From: Anaerolineae bacterium | Lineage (GTDB): Bacteria > Chloroflexota > Anaerolineae > B4-G1 > DUEL01 | NCBI GenBank assembly: GCA_025060135.1 | Contig: JANXCY010000003.1 | Location: 61,052-125,051, forward strand | Direction: 5' to 3' | DNA length: 64,000 bases | Shown here: positions 26,779 to 35,802 of the stretch, in pieces | Layout of the letters: the number at the start of each line of letters is the position of its first letter | Numbering within the stretch: position 1 is the first letter of the stretch | Notes under the pieces: generated by a model | Databases searched by the model: none | Seen by the model: the letters and a program-made list of their open reading frames with translations, nothing else | What the model was told of the DNA's origin: nothing | Position numbers and translations under genes: made by a program

Positions 26779-27591
26779 ATGCCCGAAATCACCGTAGCAA
26801 CCGTTCAGATGCAACCGATACTTGGCCAGATGGAAGAGAATCTGGCGAAAATGGGAGAATTCATTCGCCGGATCGCCACCGAACAATCGGTCGACCTGAT
26901 TATCTTTCCGGAACTGGTAACAACGGGCTACGAGATTGGGCCGCGCTTCCCCCAGATGGCTCAGCGGGTGCCCGGTCCGGCGGTCAACCTCATCGGTCAG
27001 CGCGCGGCCGATTACGGGGTTCACGTCGCCTTCGGTATGGTGACCAAAGAACGGGTGGAGAGCATTCTCTATAACTCGGCCGTGCTCATCGGCCCGGACG
27101 GCGAAGTGATTGGTCAATACCACAAAATCCATCTGCGGGGGGAGGAGCGAATGGCTTTCCGCCCTGGCTACCGCCTGATGCCCTTGGAGACCGATTTCGG
27201 CGTCGTGGGGCTGATGATCGGGTGGGACCTGGCCTTCCCGGAAGTGGCTCGGAGTCTGGTGCTGGATGGGGCTGAGTTGCTCCTGGTGCTGGCCAACTGG
27301 GAAGCGCCCCGTCAGGATGAATGGCAGACGTACCTGAAGGCGCGCGCTTATGAAAACGCGGTCTTCATCGCCGCTGCCAACCGGGTCGGAGAAGAGCCTT
27401 CTTATACCTTCTTCGGCCAGAGCGCGATCGTCGGCCCGACCGGACGCATCTACGGGGTGGTGGATGAGCCGGTGGAGGGGTATGCGGTGGCCCGCCTGGA
27501 CCTGAACGAGGTCCGGCGGCAGCGGGAAGAAACGCAGATTCTCCAGTGTCGCCAACCGATGTCCTATCGGGCCATCGTCCGCAAGTATTAG
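26779..27591 (+). CDS. Carbon-nitrogen hydrolase (nitrilase) homologue lacking the catalytic Cys
   Basis: 270 residues with the nitrilase-superfamily alpha-beta-beta-alpha fold. The catalytic Glu is Glu45 in IIFPELVTTGY and the Lys is Lys116 in GQYHKIHLRGEE. The segment that should carry the nucleophile (usual form ICYDLRFPE) reads LMIGWDLAFPE, so Gly148 (GGG, 27220-27222) replaces Cys. No nearby Cys could substitute. It is either a pseudoenzyme with a binding or regulatory role, or uses different chemistry. It lies 51 bp after rplI. Confidence 0.85.
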   Translation: MPEITVATVQMQPILGQMEENLAKMGEFIRRIATEQSVDLIIFPELVTTGYEIGPRFPQMAQRVPGPAVNLIGQRAADYGVHVAFGMVTKERVESILYNSAVLIGPDGEVIGQYHKIHLRGEERMAFRPGYRLMPLETDFGVVGLMIGWDLAFPEVARSLVLDGAELLLVLANWEAPRQDEWQTYLKARAYENAVFIAAANRVGEEPSYTFFGQSAIVGPTGRIYGVVDEPVEGYAVARLDLNEVRRQREETQILQCRQPMSYRAIVRKY

Positions 27592-27630
27592 GGCGACCGA
27601 GATGATGCGTCGATCTTTCGGGGATGATTC

Positions 27631-27686
27631 GTAGCGCATGCGCTTCGCCTGCCTGGGCAGGCCTGGCGGTCCGGGCTGCAGGGAAC
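27631..27686. repeat. Palindromic intergenic repeat, copy B
   Basis: Begins GTAGCGCA and contains GCCTGCC-TGG-GCAGGC and GCAGGCCTGGCGG, as in copy A. It lies upstream of the anchored exoprotein gene. Confidence 0.6.
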
Positions 27687-27724
27687 CGCGTCTGTTACAG
27701 GGGGCAACGCCGGAAGGAGGAGCG

Positions 27725-28549
27725 ATGACCCGCAGACAGTGGATAATCATCATTCTGCTGGGATTGGCGGATTGCCTGGTGTTGGGCGGCATGATTGCGG
27801 CGGTCATCTGGACCCCTCGCCTGGCGGCCCAGCGCCAGGAGGCCAGAGTTTCACCTACTCCGTCGCCGACGGCCACGTCCATTCTGCCGCCGACTTTCAC
27901 GCCGACGCCCACGTACACGCCCGCCCCGACGCCGACGCCCCGCCCCACGTTACCTCCGCCGACTCCCCGTCCCTCGCCGACGCCGTTCCCGACCTTCACC
28001 CCTACGCCGGTACCACCGATTGAACTGGTCAACGGTACCTTTGACCAGATCACGCCTTTTGAACTCCCGGGCTGGGTGGTGGAGCCGGTCGTCAACTGGC
28101 ATCCCGGGGAACCGTATGACCCGAATAACTCCTACGCCTATCCTAAGTTCAAGTACGCCGATGACCCGCGCCGGTTTATCACCGGCAACACGCTCCAGAT
28201 TGAATCTACGGACCAGTACGCCAAATTCCAATTGACTTTCTACCAGACAATCAACATACCTGCTGGGAGCCTGGTGCAATTTGAGATCAAAGCCAAAGGC
28301 TACGCCGATGAGGGAGGCATCCAGGTGCGGGTCGGGATAGACCCCGCTGGCCGGTCATCCTGTGAAGGGGCCCGGTGGAGCGACACCCGGTCCATTAATC
28401 AGAATGACGACCTGGTGGTGCTGCACTCTCCCCGGGTACGGGTGGGGTCTGAAGGACGGGTTACCGTCTGTGTGTATGCCCGCCCAGACTGGGCCGTTCC
28501 CCACAAGGCGGCCTTCTTTGACGATGCCCGACTCCTGGTGTTCCCGTGA
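27725..28549 (+). CDS. Membrane-anchored exoprotein with Thr/Pro-rich linker
   Basis: 274 residues. After MTRRQW a single hydrophobic helix (about 7-32) is followed by RLAAQRQEAR, so the rest is outside the membrane. Residues about 45-100 are an extended linker of repeated TP and PTPTP units. The C-terminal 170 residues begin ELVNGTFDQITPFELPGW and resemble a jelly-roll, carbohydrate-binding-type sandwich by pattern only. A GH1 glucosidase follows. The function is unknown. AAGGAGG precedes the ATG. The upstream in-frame extension is a repeat copy, not protein. Confidence 0.7.
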   Translation: MTRRQWIIIILLGLADCLVLGGMIAAVIWTPRLAAQRQEARVSPTPSPTATSILPPTFTPTPTYTPAPTPTPRPTLPPPTPRPSPTPFPTFTPTPVPPIELVNGTFDQITPFELPGWVVEPVVNWHPGEPYDPNNSYAYPKFKYADDPRRFITGNTLQIESTDQYAKFQLTFYQTINIPAGSLVQFEIKAKGYADEGGIQVRVGIDPAGRSSCEGARWSDTRSINQNDDLVVLHSPRVRVGSEGRVTVCVYARPDWAVPHKAAFFDDARLLVFP

Positions 28550-28608
28550 TCGGTAATGGTTGCAGGCGGGGAGAGGCTGACCTCTGCCCCGCGAAAGAGG
28601 GAGGGTGG

Positions 28609-28637
28609 GGTGGCGGCGGCCAGAAGCCGCCGCCACC
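28609..28637 (+). terminator. Strong hairpin after the exoprotein gene
   Basis: Perfect 12-bp arms (GGTGGCGGCGGC / GCCGCCGCCACC) with loop CAGAA, preceded by a smaller imperfect hairpin at 28566-28592. There is no clear T-run. Confidence 0.5.
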
Positions 28638-28727
28638 TATCTCCTCTCATCCATCTGAACCACTGGGAGTGCCTGGCCCTTCTGAACGCGCCTGGCACGC
28701 CAGCATTCACTCAACCAGGAGGTCTCC

Positions 28728-30089
28728 ATGTCCAACCGACGATTCCTGCGCTTCCCCGACGGCTTCATCTGGGGCACTGCCACGTCGGCCTATCAGATAG
28801 AAGGGGCCTGGAACGAGGACGGCAGAGGGCTGTCCATCTGGGATACGTTCTGTCATGAGCATCCGGAAAAAATCTACCACGGCCACAACGGCGACGTCGC
28901 CGCCGACCATTATCACCGGTGGGAAGAAGACATCCAGATAATGGCAGAACTGGGCCTGAAAGCCTACCGGTTCTCCGTTTCCTGGCCTCGGATTCTCCCC
29001 GAGGGGACTGGACGGGTGAACCCTGCCGGTCTGGATTTCTACGACCGGCTGGTGGACGCGCTGGTGGCCCGGGGGATTGAGCCGGTGCTCACCCTGTTCC
29101 ACTGGGACCTCCCCCAGGCACTCCAAGACCGGGGGGGCTGGCCCAACCGGGACACTGTCCGGTACTTCGCCGAGTACGCGGGTGTCGTGGCGAAGCGGCT
29201 GGGCGACCGGGTGAACTGGTGGATCACCCACAACGAGCCCTTCGTCATGGCCCTGATGGGCCACTTTTTCGGAGACTTTGCGCCGGGAATCCAGAACTTC
29301 CCTGCGGCGCTGCAAGCCGCTCATCACCTGCTCCTTTCCCACGGCCACGCGGTGGAGGTGTTGCGCGCGACCATCGGACGGCCTGTCCGGATCGGTATCA
29401 CTCTTAATCTCAGTCCCGTTCATCCGGCCACCGACTCGGAGGCCGACCGGCTGGCCGCGCAGCGGATGGATGGCATCCTGAACCGGCTGTTTCTGGACCC
29501 CCTCTTCTTTGGACGCTATCCCGAGGACATCCGGGCCCTTCTGGGGTCGCTGGTGCCGGAGGTTTCGCCAGAGGATGCTCGGTATCTCACTATCCCGATG
29601 GACTTCGTGGGCGTTAACTACTATTGCCGTGCGGTGGCCCGTTACGACCCCTCCTTCCCGGTGGTGGAACTGGCCCAGGTCCAGCCGGAGGGAAGTGAGT
29701 ATTCCCAGATGTGGGAAATCTATCCCCTGGGGATGTACGAAATTCTGATGCGGGTCTGGAACGACTACCGGCCTCCGGTCATCCTGGTTACCGAGAACGG
29801 CGTCCCGGTGCCGGATGGGGTGGACCGGGACGGTCGGGTGCGGGATGAACGGCGCATCCGCTATCTCCGAGACCACATCGTCCAGGTACATCGCGCCATC
29901 ACCGATGGCGCGCCGATCCAGGGCTATTTTGTCTGGTCGCTTCTGGATAACTTTGAATGGGCCCACGGCTACAGTATGCGGTTTGGCCTGGTCTATGTGG
30001 ATTACGACACCCAGAAGCGGTACATCAAGGATAGTGGTCGCTGGTACGCCGGGGTGATCCGGGAGAACGGGGTCTGGGTAGAAGAGTAA
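28728..30089 (+). CDS. bglB: Beta-glucosidase, glycoside hydrolase family 1
   Basis: 453 residues, the full GH1 TIM barrel. The N-terminal signature is FPDGFIWGTATSAYQIEGAW. The acid/base is Glu170 in THNEPFV and the nucleophile is Glu356 in VTENGVPV. The C-terminal YFVWSLLDNFEWAHGYSMRF belongs to the glycone subsite. No signal peptide is visible, so it acts in the cytoplasm on imported beta-glucosides. The ATG follows AGGAGGTCTCC. A bidirectional terminator begins at its stop codon. Confidence 0.97.
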   Translation: MSNRRFLRFPDGFIWGTATSAYQIEGAWNEDGRGLSIWDTFCHEHPEKIYHGHNGDVAADHYHRWEEDIQIMAELGLKAYRFSVSWPRILPEGTGRVNPAGLDFYDRLVDALVARGIEPVLTLFHWDLPQALQDRGGWPNRDTVRYFAEYAGVVAKRLGDRVNWWITHNEPFVMALMGHFFGDFAPGIQNFPAALQAAHHLLLSHGHAVEVLRATIGRPVRIGITLNLSPVHPATDSEADRLAAQRMDGILNRLFLDPLFFGRYPEDIRALLGSLVPEVSPEDARYLTIPMDFVGVNYYCRAVARYDPSFPVVELAQVQPEGSEYSQMWEIYPLGMYEILMRVWNDYRPPVILVTENGVPVPDGVDRDGRVRDERRIRYLRDHIVQVHRAITDGAPIQGYFVWSLLDNFEWAHGYSMRFGLVYVDYDTQKRYIKDSGRWYAGVIRENGVWVEE

Positions 30090-30123
30090 CAGTTTTCGGG
30101 CGGCTCTGCCGCCCGAAAACTGT
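30089..30123. terminator. Bidirectional terminator between convergent genes
   Basis: Perfect 16-bp arms around a TCT/AGA loop. TTTT follows on the plus strand, and the stem itself carries A/T runs at its base, so it can serve both bglB and the convergent O-antigen ligase gene. Confidence 0.88.
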
Positions 30124-30124
30124 T

Positions 30125-31567
30125 TTATTCGCGGGCCGTTTTCACCACCACCAGCAGGCCCAGCAGGAGCCCCACCAGCAGGTGGACGTTGTTGACGTAG
30201 AGGTTATCCACGAGGTGATGGACGGTCAGTTGGGTCCAGGCTCCCAGTAATCCCACGGCCACGCCCCGGGCCAGGCCACCGGCGCGACGGGTCGTCTGCC
30301 AGGTCTGCCAGAAGATGCAGCCCCACAGGAACAGGTACACCCCCAGGCCCAGCAGGCCTGTCTCCGCCAGTATGTTCAGGTAGATGTTGTGGGCATGTCC
30401 CAGGGCCATGGGCCAGTTGATCAGCGCGAACGCCGGGTAGGCGGGCTCATATCCTCCCAGTCCTACCCCGGTCCAGAAGTGGGCACGCCACATCTCTACC
30501 GCACTCTGCCAGTGGGCCAGCCGTTCTATCACCGCGTAGTTGGCATCGTTGATGCCCACCCCCCGCACGTCCTGTAGTCGCAGGTCGGCCGCGAATTCGG
30601 TCAGGCGGGCCGCGATGCGCGCCGGGAGCAGGCCTGCTGCATAGAGGACCAGAAAAAGCCCCACCAGTCCGACCGCCAGAAGAACGCCCCAGCGGGCCTT
30701 CCGGGGCAGAGCCAGGGCCATCGCCGCCAGTGCAGCGGCAAAGCCCATCCATGCTCCTCGGCTCCATGAGGCCACCAGCGCTCCCCCTATCAGCGCGCTG
30801 CCAACCGCCAGGACGGCCAGGCCCACCCACTGCTGGCCGGTCAGGCCCTGAAAGGAATGCCGGGCCCATTCCACGACCTGGACACCCAGTACTCCCACCA
30901 TCAGCGCCAGGACCATCCCGATCGTCCCCGCGTAAGGATTGGGCTGCTCAAAGGTGCCGAAGGCACGGTAAAAGGGGGTACCCGGGATAAGGAAGTGCTC
31001 AGGACCCTCCCAAAGTGCGAACTGGTAAAGCCCGACCCCGGCCTGGAAGAGGCCCACGGCCAGGATACCCCCTAGCAGCGCCGGAAGCATCCGCCGATGG
31101 GTCCGTTCGGCCACCAGCCAGAGGACCAACCCAATTTCGGCCCACTTGATCAATTCCGGCAGGCCGGAGTCCAGGAAAGGTCCCGTGGCGTTCCAGAGGG
31201 AAAGGGCTGCCACGCCCAGGAAGGCCAGGACCGGCAGGAAGAGCGAAGAGGCCGGATGCTCCCGACCGACCGGTACGAGAAGACGGCGGCCGAGCAGGCC
31301 GCGCGCCCAGTGGGCTGCCAGGGCCAGCGCGATGAAGAGATGGCCGATCTGAGCGGGTACCTGAGGAATGTCCCTCTGTAGATAGGCGCGCAGGAGGCCC
31401 AGGAAGATGCCCGCCCCCATTCCTACCAGCGGTTCGGCGAGCGTCCCCGCGACCAGCACAGTCAGACCGGCCAGGGCCCCGGCCACCGGAAGCGGGAGTC
31501 GGGTCAGGAGCCAGCCGGTCGCCAGAGCCAGCAGCAGCCCGGTACTTTCCCGAAGTGGCTGTTTCAT
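30125..31567 (-). CDS. O-antigen ligase / Wzy-type polymerase family membrane protein
   Basis: 480 residues with about 11-12 hydrophobic segments and a large loop in the second half, where the Wzy_C motif LAHWQSAVEMWRAHFWTGVG and later MALGHAHNIYLNILAETGLLGL are found. The H-N-Y and GLGGYEPAYP pattern is typical of this family. It would join or polymerise surface glycans at the membrane. ATG 31567 follows AGGAGAAAGG; an upstream start at 31609 would translate into repeat copy C. The M24 peptidase and TPR genes upstream run in the same direction. Confidence 0.85.
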   Translation of the reverse strand: MKQPLRESTGLLLALATGWLLTRLPLPVAGALAGLTVLVAGTLAEPLVGMGAGIFLGLLRAYLQRDIPQVPAQIGHLFIALALAAHWARGLLGRRLLVPVGREHPASSLFLPVLAFLGVAALSLWNATGPFLDSGLPELIKWAEIGLVLWLVAERTHRRMLPALLGGILAVGLFQAGVGLYQFALWEGPEHFLIPGTPFYRAFGTFEQPNPYAGTIGMVLALMVGVLGVQVVEWARHSFQGLTGQQWVGLAVLAVGSALIGGALVASWSRGAWMGFAAALAAMALALPRKARWGVLLAVGLVGLFLVLYAAGLLPARIAARLTEFAADLRLQDVRGVGINDANYAVIERLAHWQSAVEMWRAHFWTGVGLGGYEPAYPAFALINWPMALGHAHNIYLNILAETGLLGLGVYLFLWGCIFWQTWQTTRRAGGLARGVAVGLLGAWTQLTVHHLVDNLYVNNVHLLVGLLLGLLVVVKTARE

Positions 31568-31584
31568 CCTTTCTCCTACTGAAT

Positions 31585-31635
31585 GGTAGCGCAGGCGGTT
31601 CGGCTGCACGATACCGGCCAGGCGCTGGCGCTACC
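31585..31635. repeat. Palindromic intergenic repeat, copy C
   Basis: Perfect 8-bp ends GGTAGCGC/GCGCTACC. The interior reads AGGCGGTTCGGCTGCA then CCGGCCAGGCG, related to the other copies. Confidence 0.65.
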
Positions 31636-31645
31636 CTGCGTGGGG

Positions 31646-32761
31646 TTACAGTACCAGCAGTTCCCGGGGAAAGGTGGTCAGCGTTTCGGCGCCCCCCGGG
31701 GTAACCAGGACATCGTCCTCAATCCGCACTCCCCCCTGGCCGGGCAGGTAGACCCCAGGCTCCACGGTGAAGGTCATTCCGGTCTGGAGGGAGAGACGGT
31801 TTCCTTCCACAATGTACGGTGGTTCATGGACTTCCAGCCCCAGGCCGTGGCCGGTGCGGTGGATAAAGAAGTCGCCGTATCCAGCGGCCCGGATCACCTG
31901 GCGTGCGGCCCGGTCCACCTCCTGAGCCGTCCGGCCCGGCTGAATGTGGGCCCGTCCGACCTCGTTGGCCTGCCGGACTACCTCATAGACCCGGACCATC
32001 TCCTCCGGCAGGCCTCCCAGGGCCACCGTGCGGGTGATGTCGGAGACGTAGCCTCCCACCATAGCGCCGCAGTCTATGATCACGGGCTCGCCGGTTCGGA
32101 TGGGACGGTCGGTGGGAACGGCGTGGGGCGATGCGGCGTTGGGTCCGGCGACTACGATGGGCTCAAAGGGGAGGCCCTCTCCGCCGCCGCGCAGGAGTTC
32201 CACCATCAGCAACGCCGCTGCCTCCCGTTCCGTCATCCCTGGACGGACCTGGGCCAGAACGGCCCGCAGGGCGGCCTCTGCCACGGCGACCGCCCGCCGC
32301 AGGGCGGCGATCTCTCCAGCGTCTTTGAGGATCCGTAATTCCTCCATCACCTCATCGGCGGGAATCAACTGGCAGTTGGGAGCATACCGTTCCAGAAGAC
32401 GGGCCTCCATCACCCGCATCCGCAGTCCCTCCACGCCGATGCGAGCTTCAGCCAGTTCCAGCGCCGCGCAGGCCTGCTGGAATGCCCGCACTGGGCCCTC
32501 TTCATCGGTATACGGGTAGGAAGTGATGGCGCCCACTGCCAGGGCCAGTTTCGGCACCTCCAGCGCGGGGAGAACAATGGCCGGTGGAGCGTCCACCGGC
32601 AGCAGGGCCACCACCGGCCGTTCGCTGAGATGGAAAGAAAGACCGGTCAGATAAAAGAGATTCGGACCGGGCACCAGAGCCAGGCAGTCCAGCCCCCGGC
32701 GTTCCAATTCTTCCCGGAGACGGACCATCCGGAGGGTGTCGTGGGGTGGGTTGGACATCAC
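31646..32761 (-). CDS. M24-family Xaa-Pro peptidase
   Basis: 371 residues. The N-terminal creatinase-like domain (about 1-130) contains LALVPGPNLFYLTGLSFH. The pita-bread catalytic domain carries the five metal ligands: two Asp in IIDCGAMVGGYVSDITRT, His in HRTGHGLGLEVHEPP, Glu in FTVEPGVYLPG and Glu in GVRIEDDVLVT. It cleaves Xaa-Pro bonds, as dipeptidase (PepQ) or aminopeptidase. The start overlaps the stop of the TPR gene by 4 bp. Confidence 0.93.
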   Translation of the reverse strand: MMSNPPHDTLRMVRLREELERRGLDCLALVPGPNLFYLTGLSFHLSERPVVALLPVDAPPAIVLPALEVPKLALAVGAITSYPYTDEEGPVRAFQQACAALELAEARIGVEGLRMRVMEARLLERYAPNCQLIPADEVMEELRILKDAGEIAALRRAVAVAEAALRAVLAQVRPGMTEREAAALLMVELLRGGGEGLPFEPIVVAGPNAASPHAVPTDRPIRTGEPVIIDCGAMVGGYVSDITRTVALGGLPEEMVRVYEVVRQANEVGRAHIQPGRTAQEVDRAARQVIRAAGYGDFFIHRTGHGLGLEVHEPPYIVEGNRLSLQTGMTFTVEPGVYLPGQGGVRIEDDVLVTPGGAETLTTFPRELLVL

Positions 32762-34203
32762 GGACCTCCTGCCAGGGCGTTCTCTATTTCCTTCCTCAGC
32801 CCTGGATCGGTACTGAGGTCCAGGGCCCGGGTGAACTCTGCCCGCGCTGCCTCCTCCTGGCCCTGAAGGGTGTAGAGACGTCCCCGGTCGTAATGAGCCA
32901 CGGCCAGGTCCGGCGCCAACTCCAGGGCCTTCCGCAGCGCCTCTTCAGCCCCGGTCAGGTCTCCAGCCAGCAGAAGTGCGCGGCCCAGGAGGGCATGGGC
33001 GGAGGCGGAATCGGGCGTCAGACGGACCAGTGCGCGGGCCGCCGCCACACTGCGCGCATCCCCTGGAAATCGGTCCAGATAGAAGCGCGCGACGGCTTCC
33101 CGGATTTTCGGGTCTTCCGGTGCCAGGCGAGTTGCCTCCCCCAACCAGAGGTCGGCCACAGTGTACTGCCCCAGGTCGGCGTACAGAAAGCCCAGATAGA
33201 GCGCCAGGGCCGGGTTTTCGGGGTCCCGATCGTAGGCGGCTTCCAGATGCGGGCGGGCGGCGCCCGGGTCTCCCCGGTTCAGGAAGTAGAGACCCAGGAG
33301 AGAGCGGGCCAGTGGTGAATCCGGTGCCAGCCGGACTGCCGTCTCCAGGTGGGCACGCGCCGCCTCATAGCGGCCCATCCCCTCCAGCGCGTATCCCAGC
33401 AGGGCATGGGCATCGGCAAAGTCCGGAGCCAGGGCCACAGCCCGCCGCAGTGCCCGGACGGCCAGGGCGGGCTCCCCGTGGGCCAGCGCGGCCTGCCCCA
33501 GACGGGCCAGCCGATCTACTCCCTCCCGCTCTTCCAGCGCGGCCAGCAGTGCCTTCGCGAAGGGAGTAGCAGCCGCCTGAAGGTGAGGCCGGGCGGCTAT
33601 GGGATCGGCGAGGGCCAGCAGAAAGCCCAACCGCTCTCGGGATGCCGCATCGGCGGGATCGCGCTCCGCCAGGGTCTGATAAGCGGCCCGCGCGGCCTCC
33701 TCCCGCTCCAGATGGAGATACCCCCGAGCGACCAGACGGAGAGCCTCCCGGTCGTCCCGGAGGGCCAGCGCTTTTTCCCCCTCCCCCACTGCCCGCGCCC
33801 AATCCCCCTGCGCGGCGTAAAAGGCCGACCGCAGGGAGGCCACCTCCCCCGGATCGGCCCCCCGCTCTCCGGCCCGGGCTACCGCATCCAGCCCTTCCTG
33901 AGGACGGTTCCAGTCCCGGTAGAGACGGGCCAGCCGTAGGTAGGGTTCCGGGCTTTCCGGACGGACGGTAACCGCCTGCCGATACGCCGCTTCTGCCGCC
34001 GTCCGCTCCTGGTCGGCCACATAGGCATCCCCCAGGGCCAGGAGAACCGGAAAGGGGTCGGGAGAGGGAGGCAGCAACGCGTCCCCGGCGTTCAGGAGAT
34101 AGGGAACAGGAGGCGTCGCACAGGCCGCCAGCAACGCCAGTAGCAATCCGCCTGCCAGGAGCATTCCCCAGCCGAAGCGTGCGATGCCCTGTTCCCTGTC
34201 CAT
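32758..34203 (-). CDS. TPR-repeat lipoprotein
   Basis: 481 residues. The signal peptide (basic MDREQGIARFGW, then LLAGGLLLALLAAC) ends in a lipobox LAAC. The remainder is about 11-12 tetratricopeptide repeats, with recurring patterns such as ADAHALLGYALEGMGRYEAA and NPALALYLGFLYADLGQYTV. It should be an exported scaffold for protein-protein contacts. The start at 34203 was chosen because it precedes the signal peptide directly; a further-upstream frame start at 34377 would run through the divergent 5-FCL gene. Confidence 0.9.
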   Translation of the reverse strand: MDREQGIARFGWGMLLAGGLLLALLAACATPPVPYLLNAGDALLPPSPDPFPVLLALGDAYVADQERTAAEAAYRQAVTVRPESPEPYLRLARLYRDWNRPQEGLDAVARAGERGADPGEVASLRSAFYAAQGDWARAVGEGEKALALRDDREALRLVARGYLHLEREEAARAAYQTLAERDPADAASRERLGFLLALADPIAARPHLQAAATPFAKALLAALEEREGVDRLARLGQAALAHGEPALAVRALRRAVALAPDFADAHALLGYALEGMGRYEAARAHLETAVRLAPDSPLARSLLGLYFLNRGDPGAARPHLEAAYDRDPENPALALYLGFLYADLGQYTVADLWLGEATRLAPEDPKIREAVARFYLDRFPGDARSVAAARALVRLTPDSASAHALLGRALLLAGDLTGAEEALRKALELAPDLAVAHYDRGRLYTLQGQEEAARAEFTRALDLSTDPGLRKEIENALAGGP

Positions 34204-34207
34204 CTTC

Positions 34208-34236
34208 TTGCCGGATGGGAAGGGCCATGCTATACT
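34208..34236 (+). promoter_or_regulatory. Promoter for the 5-FCL gene
   Basis: TTGCCG at 34208-34213, a 17-bp spacer and TATACT at 34231-34236. Transcription would begin at about 34243, essentially at the GTG start codon at 34244. Confidence 0.6.
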
Positions 34237-34243
34237 ACCATTG

Positions 34244-34837
34244 GTGAGGAACAACATAGCCGGTTCGCCGAAGGGTCCCTCGGCGGCGGGTGCGGATAAG
34301 CGGTGGCTCCGCCAGGAGTTCTGCTCTCTGCGGGAATGCTTCCCGCCGGAGGATGTGGCGGCGGCCTCGGAGGCCATCTGTCGGCATCTGGCCGACTGGC
34401 CTCGCTTGCAGACGGCGCGGATAGTGATGGCCTACATGGCCTTCCGCAATGAGCCGGACGTCTCTCCTCTCTTCCGCCGCCTCTCCCACATCTACTGGGT
34501 CCTCCCGCGCGTGGAGGGCGATCGGCTGGTCGTTCATCCTTATGACCCGGACCGGCTGGTCCGCCATCCCTACGGGATGCTGGAACCGGCGGCCGACCTG
34601 CCGGTGGTGGACCCCATCCGGGTGGAAATCGTGCTGGTACCCGGAGTGGCCTTTGACCGACATGGGGGGCGGCTGGGCTTCGGCGGTGGCTTCTACGACC
34701 GGTTCCTCCCCACCACCCCCGCGCTACGGGTGGGAGTAACATATGACACCTGCCTGGTGGACCAACTCCCCTGCACCGCCGCCGACCAGCGGATGGACTG
34801 GATCGTTACACCGCAGGGGTTGATACAAGTCCGGTAA
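34244..34837 (+). CDS. 5-formyltetrahydrofolate cyclo-ligase
   Basis: About 197 residues. Homology starts at KRWLRQEFCSLRECFPPEDV. Substrate and nucleotide regions include VMAYMAFRNEPDV, VLPRVEGDRL, and the family signature VLVPGVAFDRHGGRLGFGGG followed by FYDRFL. It converts 5-formyl-THF to 5,10-methenyl-THF with ATP, supporting the folate-dependent PurN, PurH and Fmt steps also encoded in this window. The start is uncertain: GTG 34244 lies at the predicted transcription start, which would make a leaderless message. It is divergent from the TPR lipoprotein gene. Confidence 0.88.
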   Translation: MRNNIAGSPKGPSAAGADKRWLRQEFCSLRECFPPEDVAAASEAICRHLADWPRLQTARIVMAYMAFRNEPDVSPLFRRLSHIYWVLPRVEGDRLVVHPYDPDRLVRHPYGMLEPAADLPVVDPIRVEIVLVPGVAFDRHGGRLGFGGGFYDRFLPTTPALRVGVTYDTCLVDQLPCTAADQRMDWIVTPQGLIQVR

Positions 34838-34859
34838 CAGGCGTTACGCACTGGCCTCA

Positions 34860-34908
34860 TGGCGCGCAGGTTGTTGGCCTGCATCCCAGCCCAGGCGGCC
34901 TGTGCTCC
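34860..34908. repeat. Palindromic intergenic repeat, copy D
   Basis: TGGCGCGCAGGTTGTTGGCC then CCAGGCGGCCTGTGCTCC; the ends are imperfectly complementary and match copy A closely. Confidence 0.6.
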
Positions 34909-34955
34909 AGGGCCAACGGCGTACGCCCTGCCAGCACCCTCAATCGGAGGAGTCC

Positions 34956-35798
34956 ATGCTCCCCAATCTGCGTGCCTATCACCGTCCGACAAGCCTGGAG
35001 GAAGCGGTCCAGCGAATTCGGCCGCCCGCCGTCGTACCCCTGGCTGGAGGGACGGTCTTGCTCCCCAGCCGCGATCCCGCCGTGGAGGAAGTGGTGGACC
35101 TGAGTGGCCTGGGCCTGACCTACATCCAGGTCGGAGAAGACGGCATCCATATCGGTGCTACCACTTCCCTCCAGCACCTTCTGGAATCCCCGCCTCTGGC
35201 CGAATGGACAGCCGATTGCATCGGTACGGTCGTCCGGCTGACGGCCTCCCGCAACCTGCGCGGTCAGGCGACGATCGGCGGGATGGTGATGGCCGGAGGG
35301 CCAGAGAATCCCTTGCTGGTCTTCCTCCTGGCGCTGGACGCTGGGCTGACTCTCTACGGGCCTACCCCGATCCGGCTCTCGCTGGACGAATTTCTGAACC
35401 GTCGGGACGAATTCCGGCACCGGGGAGTCCTGATTACCGAACTGGTCGTCCCGTATCCCGGCGCGCTGTGGGGGATGGGGTTTGCCCACGTGGGCCGCAC
35501 GCCCCGGGACCGACCCATCGTCTGCGCGGCGGCCTTTCTCCAGCAGGACGGCGGCCTCTGCCGGACCGCCCGGCTGGTCCTGGGCGGAGTGGCAGAGCGG
35601 CCCCTGCGTGCCCGAGAGGCAGAAGCGTTTCTCCGCAACCGTCCGCTGAAGCCGGAGGAATTCCGGGCAGCCGCCCGAATCGCCGCGTCTCCCCTCCGTC
35701 CCCCCGGAGACTTTCGCGGGAGCGGCGAGTATCGCCGGGCAATGGCGGAAGTTCTGGCCCGCCGCGCGCTGGAACATGCAAGACGAAATACGAAGTAA
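34956..35798 (+). CDS. FAD-binding subunit of a molybdopterin-dehydrogenase-type enzyme (CoxM/XdhB-like), orphan
   Basis: 280 residues. The N-terminal PCMH-type FAD domain has YHRPTSLEEAVQRI, VPLAGGTVLLPS and IGATTSLQHLLES, then ASRNLRGQATIGGMVMAGG. The C-terminal CO-dehydrogenase flavoprotein domain (ARLVLGGVAERPLRAREAEA) follows. In xanthine or CO dehydrogenases this subunit passes electrons from a 2Fe-2S subunit to NAD or quinone. Neither the Mo subunit nor the 2Fe-2S subunit is adjacent. The C-terminal codons (RRNTK) contain a heptamer-like ACGAAATACGAAGTA string. CGGAGGAG precedes the ATG; fmt follows after 4 bp. Confidence 0.85.
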   Translation: MLPNLRAYHRPTSLEEAVQRIRPPAVVPLAGGTVLLPSRDPAVEEVVDLSGLGLTYIQVGEDGIHIGATTSLQHLLESPPLAEWTADCIGTVVRLTASRNLRGQATIGGMVMAGGPENPLLVFLLALDAGLTLYGPTPIRLSLDEFLNRRDEFRHRGVLITELVVPYPGALWGMGFAHVGRTPRDRPIVCAAAFLQQDGGLCRTARLVLGGVAERPLRAREAEAFLRNRPLKPEEFRAAARIAASPLRPPGDFRGSGEYRRAMAEVLARRALEHARRNTK

Positions 35799-35802
35799 AC
35801 CG

